A stretch of DNA of 11,864 nt from positions 1-11,864 of the forward strand of contig NZXB01000002.1 of assembly GCA_002701765.1 (NCBI GenBank). Reading direction: 5' to 3'. The position numbers and the translations under genes are program-made. The notes beneath the pieces are model-generated. The model saw nothing but the letters and a program-made list of their open reading frames with translations. It had not been told where the DNA came from and made no database searches. Shown here in pieces: positions 6,386-11,864 of this stretch. The stretch is from Porticoccaceae bacterium. GTDB lineage: Bacteria; Pseudomonadota; Gammaproteobacteria; Pseudomonadales; Porticoccaceae. The number at the start of each line of letters is the position of its first letter. Position 1 is the stretch's first letter.

Positions 6386-6544
6386 ATGGAATCAGTTAAC
6401 CAAAGTATCATATCTGAGGATTACGCAAAGGAAACTACAGAACTCGCAAGAACCCAGATCATTCAACAAGCTGCTATGGCGATGTTAACTTAGGCTAATC
6501 AGCAAACAGAGCAAATACTGGAATTACTGAAGTCTGTCGATTAA
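6386..6544 (+). pseudogene. Flagellin C-terminal (D0 domain) remnant with in-frame amber codon
   Basis: The frame reads a typical flagellin C-terminus: DYAKETTELARTQ, IIQQAAMAMLT, then TAG (6491-6493), then ANQQTEQILELLKSVD and TAA (6542-6544). Flagellins have a glutamine at the TAG position (AMLAQANQ), so the stop is a single C-to-T change of CAG. Upstream of about 6386 the frame loses flagellin likeness and meets a stop at 6335, and the ATG at 6386 has no ribosome binding site. This is therefore the stranded 3' end of a flagellin gene, not a small gene. D0 normally packs in the filament core and carries the export/assembly region. Copy B of the dispersed repeat starts immediately after the TAA. 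Confidence 0.8.
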
Positions 6545-6546
6545 CC

Positions 6547-6597
6547 TTTTTTGTTTGTGCCGAGGTACATACGCATAGATACAGGTTGTCCCAGGGA
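6547..6597 (+). repeat. Dispersed repeat, copy B (most diverged)
   Basis: T6 run, GTTTGTGCCGAGG, TACATACGCAT, AGATACAGG, then TTGTCCC. It aligns with the other copies over its full length but lacks four bases (GTCT region: GGTGTCTTGTCCC reads GGTTGTCCC) and ends CCCAGGG instead of CCCATGG. It begins two bases after the flagellin remnant's stop codon and ends 43 bases beyond the 3' end of the minus-strand hydrolase gene. Confidence 0.85.
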
Positions 6598-6640
6598 GCA
6601 TGAGTTTTCACTCATTGAGCCCCACAGCATATGGAACAGG

Positions 6641-7600
6641 CTACTCTTCTATCCGGTGGGTGAGGCTCATAAACGCGCGATTTATAAATTGTTTGTTGTC
6701 GCCCAAACCGTCATCCCACTCTGCCGTGATACCCGCAGAGAGGACGTCCTCTAGCGAGGAGCCTGCTTTTATCATCCTGGTGATTCGGTCTCGAACTTTT
6801 TTTAACATCAAAACGTAGTCTACCAACTCATCGTAATTGCTAATTGGGCCATGTCCTGGAATTACGAGTGTGTCCTGATTTATTTCTTCGATTACTTTCG
6901 TTAAAAAATAAATAACGCCATCTATTGAGCCGCCATTGCGAGCATCAATGAATGGATAAAACCCTTTCATGTAGAGATCCCCTAAGTGGATGACGTTACT
7001 TTCTTGAAATAGAATTGCGGCATCGCCTGTTGTATGAGCAGCTCCAAAATGCATTAGACGAATGTCCTCATTGTTGAAGTGAAGTATCATTTCATCATCA
7101 AAAGTAATCTGTGGCAGTGCGTTAATGGGGTACGCAGGTTGTATGTAGGACATGTAAACTAAGTTAATCAAATTATCTGACTTCATCATATCGCGTGAGT
7201 TGGTATGGGAGATAATGACTGATTCAGTTTTGCCCAGTGCGATATTGCCGTCCGCATGATCCCAGTGCCAGTGCGTATTTATGACAAAGTCAATTTTTTC
7301 GCCACCTAAGTTTGTAATTTGGTCTAGAATCCGAGGGATTAGTTCCGATGCCTGATTATCTACGATCACCGTTCCATCAGACCCTATACTAGCGGCAACA
7401 TTGCCGCCAAATCCTTCTAGCATATACAGTCCATTGCGTAACTTCCGAGTCTTTATAGGAATATGGTAAGTCCAGCCAAGTTGCTTCAACATAGATGCTT
7501 TATCGATCGGCTTTGGTGTAGGTGAGCCGTCATGTGAAATCGCGCTGGGCATTGCTAAGATTAGTAAGAAGAACAAAGGGAAACGACTATTTTTGATCAT
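6641..7600 (-). CDS. Secreted metallo-beta-lactamase-fold hydrolase
   Basis: A 319-residue periplasmic protein with a Sec signal peptide (basic start, hydrophobic FPLFFLLILAMPSA, cleavage probably near residue 22). The metal-binding set of the MBL superfamily is complete: His110, His112, Asp114 and His115 in THWHWDHADGN, His189 in FGAAHTTGD, Asp208 in HLGDLYM, and His250 in IPGHGP. The arrangement resembles the periplasmic group related to subclass B3 beta-lactamases and QuiP/SoxH-type proteins rather than glyoxalase II. The substrate is unknown; lactone, ester or beta-lactam hydrolysis are options and none can be chosen from sequence. The C-terminal 65 residues are helical. AGG lies 8 bases before the ATG on the minus strand. 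It is the only reversed gene in the repeat-bounded block and stands alone between copies B and C. Confidence 0.92.
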   Translation of the reverse strand: MIKNSRFPLFFLLILAMPSAISHDGSPTPKPIDKASMLKQLGWTYHIPIKTRKLRNGLYMLEGFGGNVAASIGSDGTVIVDNQASELIPRILDQITNLGGEKIDFVINTHWHWDHADGNIALGKTESVIISHTNSRDMMKSDNLINLVYMSYIQPAYPINALPQITFDDEMILHFNNEDIRLMHFGAAHTTGDAAILFQESNVIHLGDLYMKGFYPFIDARNGGSIDGVIYFLTKVIEEINQDTLVIPGHGPISNYDELVDYVLMLKKVRDRITRMIKAGSSLEDVLSAGITAEWDDGLGDNKQFINRAFMSLTHRIEE

Positions 7601-7911
7601 TTATAAAACCTGTCGCTTTGGTGATTTAAAATTATTCAAAATTGATCTTTTCGGCAATACTACTGCATGTTGTTCAGATAGAGCAATCGCAAGAATCGGA
7701 TGTTTAACAATTCCGTAAAGTCGTTCAAACGAGAGTCCATTTTTTTGTATCTGCCAAGGTACATACATTTAAACAGAGGTGTCTTGTCCCATGGGGGGAA
7801 GAGCTGGCGTCAGCGACTGGTTTCTCGACGTCTTTCTTTCCAATTATTAGGTTTTTCTCATTTATTTCCGCATAATCGAATAACAAGTTAATTTAAAGAG
7901 GAGTAACTGAT
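7601..7911. other. Divergent intergenic region carrying repeat copy C
   Basis: It separates the start of the minus-strand hydrolase from the start of the ABM-like gene and must hold promoters for both. No strong consensus promoter was found; on the minus strand TTGCCG followed about 15-16 bases later by an AATAAT block is a weak candidate for the hydrolase. Copy C of the repeat occupies 7741-7797. A 63-codon open frame across it (7700-7891) has no protein character. Confidence 0.45.
7741..7797 (+). repeat. Dispersed repeat, copy C
   Basis: Full-length copy: T6, GTATCTGCCAAGGTACATAC (a 20-base near-palindrome), ATTTAAACAGAGG, TGTCTTGTCCC, ATGGGGG. It differs from copy D at about five positions. 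It is the only copy in a region between two gene starts rather than after a gene end on its own strand. Confidence 0.92.
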
Positions 7912-8211
7912 ATGACAGTTAGCGTTTTAGTCGAGGGAACATTGAAAGATGGCGAGAGAGACGGCTTTACAGCATCATCCAAGGAAAATTTTAAGGTAAC
8001 TCGCACTTTTGCTGGATTCCAGACGATAGACCTTACTTATAATGTAGAAGACCCAAACAACTGGGTGATCACCGAACTTTGGGATTCTAAAGAGGACTAC
8101 GAAAAATATCTTCAGTTTAGGCAAGAGGATGGAACCTTTGATGAGGTGGTATCCGTTTGCACCGAATTACCTTCAGTGAGGATTTTTGATATCGTGGATG
8201 CATCCTCCTAA
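7912..8211 (+). CDS. ABM-like (antibiotic biosynthesis monooxygenase superfamily) small protein
   Basis: A 99-residue cytoplasmic protein with the ferredoxin-like dimeric alpha/beta-barrel pattern: strand VSVLVEGTLK (3-12), helix ERDGFTASSKENFKVTRT (15-32), GFQTIDLTYN (35-44), WVITELWDSKEDYEKYLQFRQ (51-71) with the characteristic ELW-D-S-x-EDY-x-KY motif, and a final strand. Relatives include YgiN-type quinol monooxygenases and stress-induced monooxygenases, which act without cofactors; the reaction here cannot be told. AAAGAGGAG (7895-7903) lies 8 bases before the ATG. The stop codon overlaps the next start (TAATG), so the two genes form a coupled operon between repeat copies C and D. Confidence 0.85.
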   Translation: MTVSVLVEGTLKDGERDGFTASSKENFKVTRTFAGFQTIDLTYNVEDPNNWVITELWDSKEDYEKYLQFRQEDGTFDEVVSVCTELPSVRIFDIVDASS

Positions 8212-8606
8212 TGGGTAACTTCTTCGTACCGAATGAGGCTGAGTTCAGGACAATCGAAGAAATTGCCGCCAGTGATTCAGATTGCTCAGTTGTAATGATG
8301 AATCTCAATACATACTCTGAGGAAGCTGGATATCCAGATGGGCTGCCATACTCTGATTGGATGAAAGTGTTGGACGTATTGATTAAGCAAGCGGGGGGTA
8401 AGAAGTTATGGCAACTTCCAGTGATGGGTCAACCAATAGGTAATCAAGATTTAGATGAAATAATTGCTGTATGGTACCCGTCGCATCAAGCATTTCTATC
8501 AATTACTCAACAACCGGCTAGCGAGGAAAACTTTAGATTACGAAATTTATGCGTAAAGTATGCTGTGCTCCACAGATGTCCGGGTGACGTGATCGCTCTG
8601 AGTTGA
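8211..8606 (+). CDS. DUF1330-like small protein, coupled to the ABM-like gene
   Basis: A 131-residue cytoplasmic protein with the DUF1330 pattern of the same dimeric alpha/beta-barrel superfamily: VVMMNLNTYS (27-36), then YSDWMKVLDVLIKQAGGKKLW (47-67, corresponding to the family's Y-x(n)-GG-x-x-LW), IGNQDLDEIIAVWYPSHQAFLSI (76-98) with the YPS-x-x-AFL motif, and a C-terminal strand around AVLHRCPGDV. Function of the family is unknown. Its ATG overlaps the preceding TAA and there is no separate Shine-Dalgarno site, so it depends on translation of the ABM-like gene. Having two members of the same fold in one operon suggests a hetero-oligomer or two steps on one small-molecule substrate; this is inference. 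Confidence 0.83.
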   Translation: MGNFFVPNEAEFRTIEEIAASDSDCSVVMMNLNTYSEEAGYPDGLPYSDWMKVLDVLIKQAGGKKLWQLPVMGQPIGNQDLDEIIAVWYPSHQAFLSITQQPASEENFRLRNLCVKYAVLHRCPGDVIALS

Positions 8607-8909
8607 AATCCAGTTTAAACCGACTGTCAGAAACTGCTGCAACTGACGTCGATGGCAGGGTTACTTGATATTGTTTTTTGTATCTGCCGAGGTACATACA
8701 CATAAACACAGGTGTCTTGTCCCATGGAGGATAAATGCTTTAAAGTCATATTAGGACAACTCGGACAAAAGGCCTCGTTTTATCCTTTTTTATGTGGATA
8801 GTTTAGGGCTCGAACCGTTTAGTGTTTCACTCTAAACACCAGCACTGGAGATATGTATCTCTCACAAAACTTCAATTTTAAAAATATTTCTAGGGCTTAG
8901 GCACATTCA
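8607..8909. other. Intergenic region between the ABM/DUF1330 operon and the sugar dehydrogenase
   Basis: It contains repeat copy D (8674-8730) and an imperfect hairpin at 8817-8837: GTTTAG pairs with CTAAAC, then a T-T mismatch and an inner GT/AC pair over a TTC loop. There is no T-run after it, so it is not a clear intrinsic terminator. No promoter consensus stands out. No gene is seen. Confidence 0.5.
8674..8730 (+). repeat. Dispersed repeat, copy D
   Basis: Full-length copy: T6, GTATCTGCCGAGG, TACATACACATAAACACAGG, TGTCTTGTCCC, ATGGAGG. It differs from copy E at only three positions over 57 bases. It starts 68 bases after the DUF1330-like stop codon. Confidence 0.93.
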
Positions 8910-10061
8910 ATGATTAATTTGTCTCGAACTCTCGTGCTTCTTGCGCTAATTTTTTTTTCATTGACGCTATATTCAGAAGACAATGAACAGCCGTTTCTAG
9001 TTACCCCCACTGCACAATTCGATGCGCCGTGGGCGTTGGAGTTTTTACCAGACGGCAAAATGCTTATCAGTGAGATGGGTGGGACACTGAAACTGGTAGA
9101 CCAGAATGGAGTATTTCTGCATGAGATAACCGGAGTTCCAGACGTGGTTTTTAAAGGGCAAGGAGGTATGGGTGATATCAAAATACATCCTCGTTTTGAG
9201 CGAAACCGGCTGGTATATCTTAGTTATGCAGAAAAGGGTGAGAATGATTTGCTTGGCACTGCAGTAGCGCGCGCACGATTGGTAGTTGAAGACAACATCG
9301 GTCATTTAGAGCGACTAGAGGTAATCTGGAGACAGACTAAAGTCGAAGGATATGGTCACTATGGGCAACGTATAGTATTTGGGCCTGAAGGGTATCTGTG
9401 GATAAGTTCTGGTGATAGACAAAGAGCTGATCCAGCTCAAGATATGACATCAAACCTAGGCAAAATTGTTAGATTAAGTGACGACGGCTCACTGCCAGCC
9501 GGTAATCCATTCCCATCCTCACACGCGGTTACCTCTCAGGTTTGGTCGCTTGGTCACAGAAATCCGCTTGGCCTATCATTTGATAAATCCGGAAGGCTTT
9601 GGGTAGTGGAAATGGGACCTCGGGGTGGTGATGAATTGAATTTAGTTCGTCGAGGTGCGAATTATGGTTACCCAATCGTGTCAAATGGCTCTCACTATAG
9701 TTTTCTACCAATACCAGATCATGATACCAGGCATGAGTTTTATCCGCCGGAGATAACGTGGACTCCTGTTATTTCGCCTTCATCTATGATTTTTTATCAA
9801 GGCAGGGAGTTTCCGGAGTGGCAGCAGAATGCTCTGATTGGAGGGTTATCATCAAATGCCATTGTCAGAGTCGAGCTAAAAGGTGACAGAGCGAGAGAGG
9901 TTGAGCGATTTGAGATGGGCGAGAGAATCAGAGCAATCCGTCAAAGCACTGATGGAGTGATTTGGGTTCTGGAGGATGGCAGACCACCACAATTTGGAAA
10001 GGGGTGGGAACAAGGCGGTGGGCGTCTCCTGAAGTTAACTGCTGCTACTGAAAAAAATTGA
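8910..10061 (+). CDS. Secreted PQQ-dependent sugar dehydrogenase (glucose/sorbosone dehydrogenase family)
   Basis: A 383-residue periplasmic protein with a hydrophobic signal peptide (TLVLLALIFFSLTLYS, cleavage near 22) followed by a six-bladed propeller of the GSDH family. Family motifs in order: FDAPWALEFLPDGKMLISE (37-55), GQGGMGDIKIHP (84-94), GHYGQRIVFGPEGYLWISSGDR (149-170) with His150 at the position of the catalytic base and the SGDR of blade 3, NLGKIVRL (182-189), SLGHRNPLGLSF (213-224) with Arg217 expected to contact PQQ, and MGPRGGDELN (235-244). It would oxidise an aldose or related polyol to the lactone and pass electrons to the respiratory chain. The usual EHGPRGGDE has Met in place of the His. 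No PQQ synthesis gene is in the window. TTAGG (8897-8901) lies 8 bases before the ATG. Single gene between repeat copies D and E. Confidence 0.92.
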   Translation: MINLSRTLVLLALIFFSLTLYSEDNEQPFLVTPTAQFDAPWALEFLPDGKMLISEMGGTLKLVDQNGVFLHEITGVPDVVFKGQGGMGDIKIHPRFERNRLVYLSYAEKGENDLLGTAVARARLVVEDNIGHLERLEVIWRQTKVEGYGHYGQRIVFGPEGYLWISSGDRQRADPAQDMTSNLGKIVRLSDDGSLPAGNPFPSSHAVTSQVWSLGHRNPLGLSFDKSGRLWVVEMGPRGGDELNLVRRGANYGYPIVSNGSHYSFLPIPDHDTRHEFYPPEITWTPVISPSSMIFYQGREFPEWQQNALIGGLSSNAIVRVELKGDRAREVERFEMGERIRAIRQSTDGVIWVLEDGRPPQFGKGWEQGGGRLLKLTAATEKN

Positions 10062-10076
10062 TAAATGTAACCCCTC

Positions 10077-10133
10077 TTTTTTGTATCTGCCAAGTTACAT
10101 ACACATAAACACAGGTGTCTTGTCCCATGGGGG
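10077..10133 (+). repeat. Dispersed repeat, copy E
   Basis: Full-length copy: T6, GTATCTGCCAAGT, TACATACACATAAACACAGG, TGTCTTGTCCC, ATGGGGG. It shares a CCCTC extension on the left with copy A, giving 35 identical bases, so A and E form a subfamily distinguished by AAGTTAC instead of AGGTAC. It begins 15 bases after the sugar dehydrogenase stop codon. Confidence 0.93.
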
Positions 10134-10272
10134 GTGTTACTGTTGGTGTATTTGAGTCAACAAGGGCAGGGCAACCAGAGATATTACGGCACCAAAATTG
10201 GTACCTAAATTAGAATCTATTAGACTGTAAATTCGTAACATATTGCTTTAAACAATTATTATAATAAATCAA

Positions 10273-10292
10273 GGCGGATACCTCTTCCGCCA
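10273..10292 (+). repeat. Short copy of the tRNA 3' end inside an inverted repeat
   Basis: TACCTCTTCCGCCA (10279-10292) is identical to 87-100, the last 14 bases of the tRNA-end remnant, in the same orientation. In addition GGCGGA (10273-10278) pairs perfectly with TCCGCC (10286-10291) across a 7-base loop. A 14-base match is close to chance for a 12-kb window, so the pairing of the two sites as left and right junctions of an insertion is only a suggestion. Confidence 0.3.
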
Positions 10293-10416
10293 AACTCTAA
10301 TATTGGCGCGTCTAGTTTAGGCTAATATTAAAGTGCATGCGTCAGAATTACGGGGTTTTTTTGCACATCAATAGATCCCCCATTACATAACATAAAGTAA
10401 CAAAAAGGCGACCCAT

Positions 10417-11115
10417 ATGTGGTGTAAACTGCCCAAACGCGTCTCTGAAGAGCATGTTGATGCCCTCGTAACGAGAATAATGAAAAATGAATGCATCTCA
10501 CGAAAAGATGGCTTATTCAATAAAAAATTTTTCTCAAATTACACTCCCGCCCAATCAAACCTAGATCTATTGAAATTGATTCACTCTGATGTGTGGCCAC
10601 AATTAAGCTATGGCTCCACCTTTGAGCTACCAGTGATCGATCATGCAACTTTACTAATCAAAAAAAGAAATTCAGTCGCAACTGGGTTACATCAAGACAG
10701 GGTGTATTGGATCAATAAAGAACAAACAGCTACTCTTTTTTCAGTCTGGATTGCTTTGGAGGACATGACCTATGAAAACGGAGGGATAATGCTTTCCGAG
10801 GGAACAAGAAGTGAAATCGTTGATATGAATCAATTCAACACCGGATTGTTGCATGAACATACTAACGTGAAAACCTCTCTGGGTGAATTCCCACTTGTCA
10901 TGGCAAATCCACTGGCATCAAGACTCAAGCAATCAATCCGATGTGTAGAGTTAAAAAAGGGAGAGGCAATCGCCTTTGATAGTTTTGAACCACATATGTC
11001 GGGGAAAAACATCCAAAGCTCGCCCAGACTTGCCATGAAAATAACATATTGTGAGGGGAAAAAGCGGTCAAAATACCTGATTAAAATAGGACAGCTTAGA
11101 GATTATAAAAACTAA
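10417..11115 (+). CDS. Phytanoyl-CoA dioxygenase-like Fe(II)/2-oxoglutarate oxygenase
   Basis: A 232-residue cytoplasmic protein with the PhyH family iron site: His92-x-Asp94 in GLHQDRVYW and the distal His193 in FDSFEPHMSGKN, followed by Arg204 in SPRLAMKITY, which would bind 2-oxoglutarate. The segment SVWIALEDMTYENGGIMLSEGTR (109-131) is the typical W-x-A-L-x-D ... N-G-x-x-x-x-x-G-S/T strand pair of PhyH enzymes. It should hydroxylate a small molecule using O2 and 2-oxoglutarate; the substrate is unknown. AAAGG (10404-10408) lies 8 bases before the ATG. It is slightly shorter than most PhyH proteins (250-300). The gene ends 12 bases before the end of the convergent haloalkane dehalogenase. 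Confidence 0.84.
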   Translation: MWCKLPKRVSEEHVDALVTRIMKNECISRKDGLFNKKFFSNYTPAQSNLDLLKLIHSDVWPQLSYGSTFELPVIDHATLLIKKRNSVATGLHQDRVYWINKEQTATLFSVWIALEDMTYENGGIMLSEGTRSEIVDMNQFNTGLLHEHTNVKTSLGEFPLVMANPLASRLKQSIRCVELKKGEAIAFDSFEPHMSGKNIQSSPRLAMKITYCEGKKRSKYLIKIGQLRDYKN

Positions 11116-11127
11116 GTTCGACTGCTC

Positions 11128-11864
11128 TCAATCAAGAATAAGATTTACTATTTCTGAGGCATGGGTGTTTTGAAGAAAATGATTAGCGCCAGGAATTGGT
11201 GTAAAGGATCCATTCATCCTTCCAGCCCACTCTCTCCCCCAGAGCTCGGTGAATATGACATCTTCGATTCCCCAAATAAAGTCAACTTTCTTATCCCAAT
11301 TCAAAAGAAGGCGGTAATGCATCTGTTGAGCTGCGGCATTGCCATTTTGATAGTTTTTCAGTGGGATAGACAGCGGGAATCGCCTATAACCGTTATAGGC
11401 CTCATCAGGAAGACCTTTTAATGGAGCATGGTAACCATCATACATCCGCCGTGCATCTTCAGACAGATCGAGCTCTATTCCAAGGGCGATACTCTCATAG
11501 AGCTGTTTTCTGGTGATAAGCCCTCCATCCATAAGCGGTATCAGAGCAAGATCGGGTTGCTCATAGCAGTAAAAACCGTTTTCCTCCCAAGCTTCTGACC
11601 ACGTCCTAACGTTCTCACAATACTCATATCCATCGTGGTGCAACCAAGTATTCATTATGACCAGCCTGTCAAATCGATCAGGCATAGTTGCTGCCTGAGC
11701 CAATCCCGTGGGCCCACCCCAATCTTGGCAGACTAGAGTGATATTCTGCAGATCTAGAGACATAATCAGCGATGTCAAAACCTCAACATGCCCCGCGATT
11801 GTGTACCAATGAATGTCAGTCGGTTTGTCTGATCGACCAAATCCCAAGTGATCAGGAGCGATGC
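11128..11864 (-). CDS. Haloalkane dehalogenase (alpha/beta-hydrolase), 5' end outside the window
   Basis: The reading frame continues to the window edge as IAPDHLGFGRSDKPTD, the usual haloalkane dehalogenase sequence, so the apparent TTG start at 11847 is internal and the N-terminus (roughly 50-70 residues with the HG oxyanion motif) is missing. Counting from that TTG, the nucleophile is Asp42 in VCQDWGGP, with Trp43 as a halide-binding residue; the acid is probably Asp196 in IWGIEDVIF and the base His223 in PGANHFLQ. This gives the Asp-Asp-His arrangement of subfamily I. A variable helical cap spans about 70-180. The enzyme would cleave carbon-halogen bonds hydrolytically to an alcohol and halide. 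It converges on the PhyH-like gene with no visible terminator in the 12-base gap. An epoxide or other hydrolase is less likely given CQDWGG. Confidence 0.9.
   Translation of the reverse strand, partial: IAPDHLGFGRSDKPTDIHWYTIAGHVEVLTSLIMSLDLQNITLVCQDWGGPTGLAQAATMPDRFDRLVIMNTWLHHDGYEYCENVRTWSEAWEENGFYCYEQPDLALIPLMDGGLITRKQLYESIALGIELDLSEDARRMYDGYHAPLKGLPDEAYNGYRRFPLSIPLKNYQNGNAAAQQMHYRLLLNWDKKVDFIWGIEDVIFTELWGREWAGRMNGSFTPIPGANHFLQNTHASEIVNLILD

Larger units (their letters stand above)
10062..10416. other. Intergenic region with repeat copy E and a tRNA-end-like hairpin
   Basis: Repeat copy E takes up 10077-10133. A perfect TATAAT lies at 10260-10265, but the only -35-like TTGCTT (10243-10248) is too close (11 bases). 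An inverted repeat GGCGGA/TCCGCC occupies 10273-10291 and overlaps a 14-base copy of the tRNA end. No gene is supported. Confidence 0.5.

Noticed and set aside
8674..8679. T6 runs of the repeats as intrinsic terminators
   Set aside because: No GC-rich hairpin precedes the T-run in any copy; the run is the left end of the repeat itself.
8790..8850. tRNA-like GGTTCGAGCC motif on the minus strand
   Set aside because: The flanking bases do not form a T-stem or acceptor stem; only the loop motif matches.
4288..10133. Repeats as integron attC sites
   Set aside because: None carries the RYYYAAC / GTTRRRY core pair, and the possible folded stem (CAAG...CTTG with ACAC...GTGT) is not kept in copies B and C.
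8674..10133. Peptide MGQDTCVYVYVPRQIQK-like on the minus strand of the repeats
   Set aside because: Copies D and E read as a short open peptide on the complement, but copy C has an early stop and copy B loses the start and frame, so coding is not conserved.
4288..10133. CRISPR array
   Set aside because: The repeats are 0.9-2.3 kb apart with genes between them, with no short regular spacers.
11161..11421. Plus-strand ORF of 86 codons
   Set aside because: It lies antisense inside the well-supported haloalkane dehalogenase gene.

Overview
The window looks like chromosomal accessory DNA from a Gram-negative bacterium, most likely a marine-type gammaproteobacterium. This is an inference from protein character, not from a marker gene. 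The supporting signs are a lipobox lipoprotein, secreted periplasmic enzymes with signal peptides, a tandem GAPDH / GAPDH-like pair, a haloalkane dehalogenase and good Shine-Dalgarno sites. No rRNA, complete tRNA, integrase, transposase or CRISPR array is visible.

Layout. Positions 1-383 are non-coding and carry what looks like the 3' end of a tRNA gene (78-100). Positions 384-2400 are a two-gene operon: a GAPDH-fold protein that has lost its catalytic cysteine, then one base later a fully canonical GAPDH. Positions 2401-3123 are mostly gene-poor, with overlapping inverted repeats and one doubtful small ORF. A small lipoprotein (minus, 3124-3339) and a NucS/DUF91-type PD-(D/E)XK nuclease (plus, about 3737-4255) follow. 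Next come an unidentified 86-residue ORF (minus), a long leader with two competing hairpins, a Kef-type membrane antiporter without a regulatory domain (5059-6225), and the decayed C-terminal end of a flagellin gene (6386-6544). The second half holds a secreted metallo-beta-lactamase-fold hydrolase (minus, 6641-7600), an overlapping pair of small dimeric alpha/beta-barrel proteins (ABM-like and DUF1330-like, 7912-8606), a secreted PQQ-type sugar dehydrogenase (8910-10061), a PhyH-like Fe(II)/2-oxoglutarate oxygenase (10417-11115), and a convergent haloalkane dehalogenase running off the right edge.

The most striking feature is a dispersed direct repeat of about 57 bp present five times (about 4288-4326, 6547-6597, 7741-7797, 8674-8730, 10077-10133), always in the same orientation and always between genes, with a possible sixth degenerate copy at 4761-4806. 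It starts with a T6 run, contains a near-palindrome, and ends in a CCCATGG-type box. From 4.3 to 10.1 kb it divides the sequence into segments of 0.9-2.3 kb, most holding one gene or one operon of unrelated function, and one gene is in reverse orientation. This resembles a cassette array, but the repeats lack integron attC core sites.

The genes do not form one obvious pathway. The GAPDH pair belongs to central metabolism. The second half is a collection of small-molecule oxidation and hydrolysis enzymes of the sort found in variable regions. A flagellin remnant, a truncated repeat copy and short copies of a tRNA 3' end point to past recombination.
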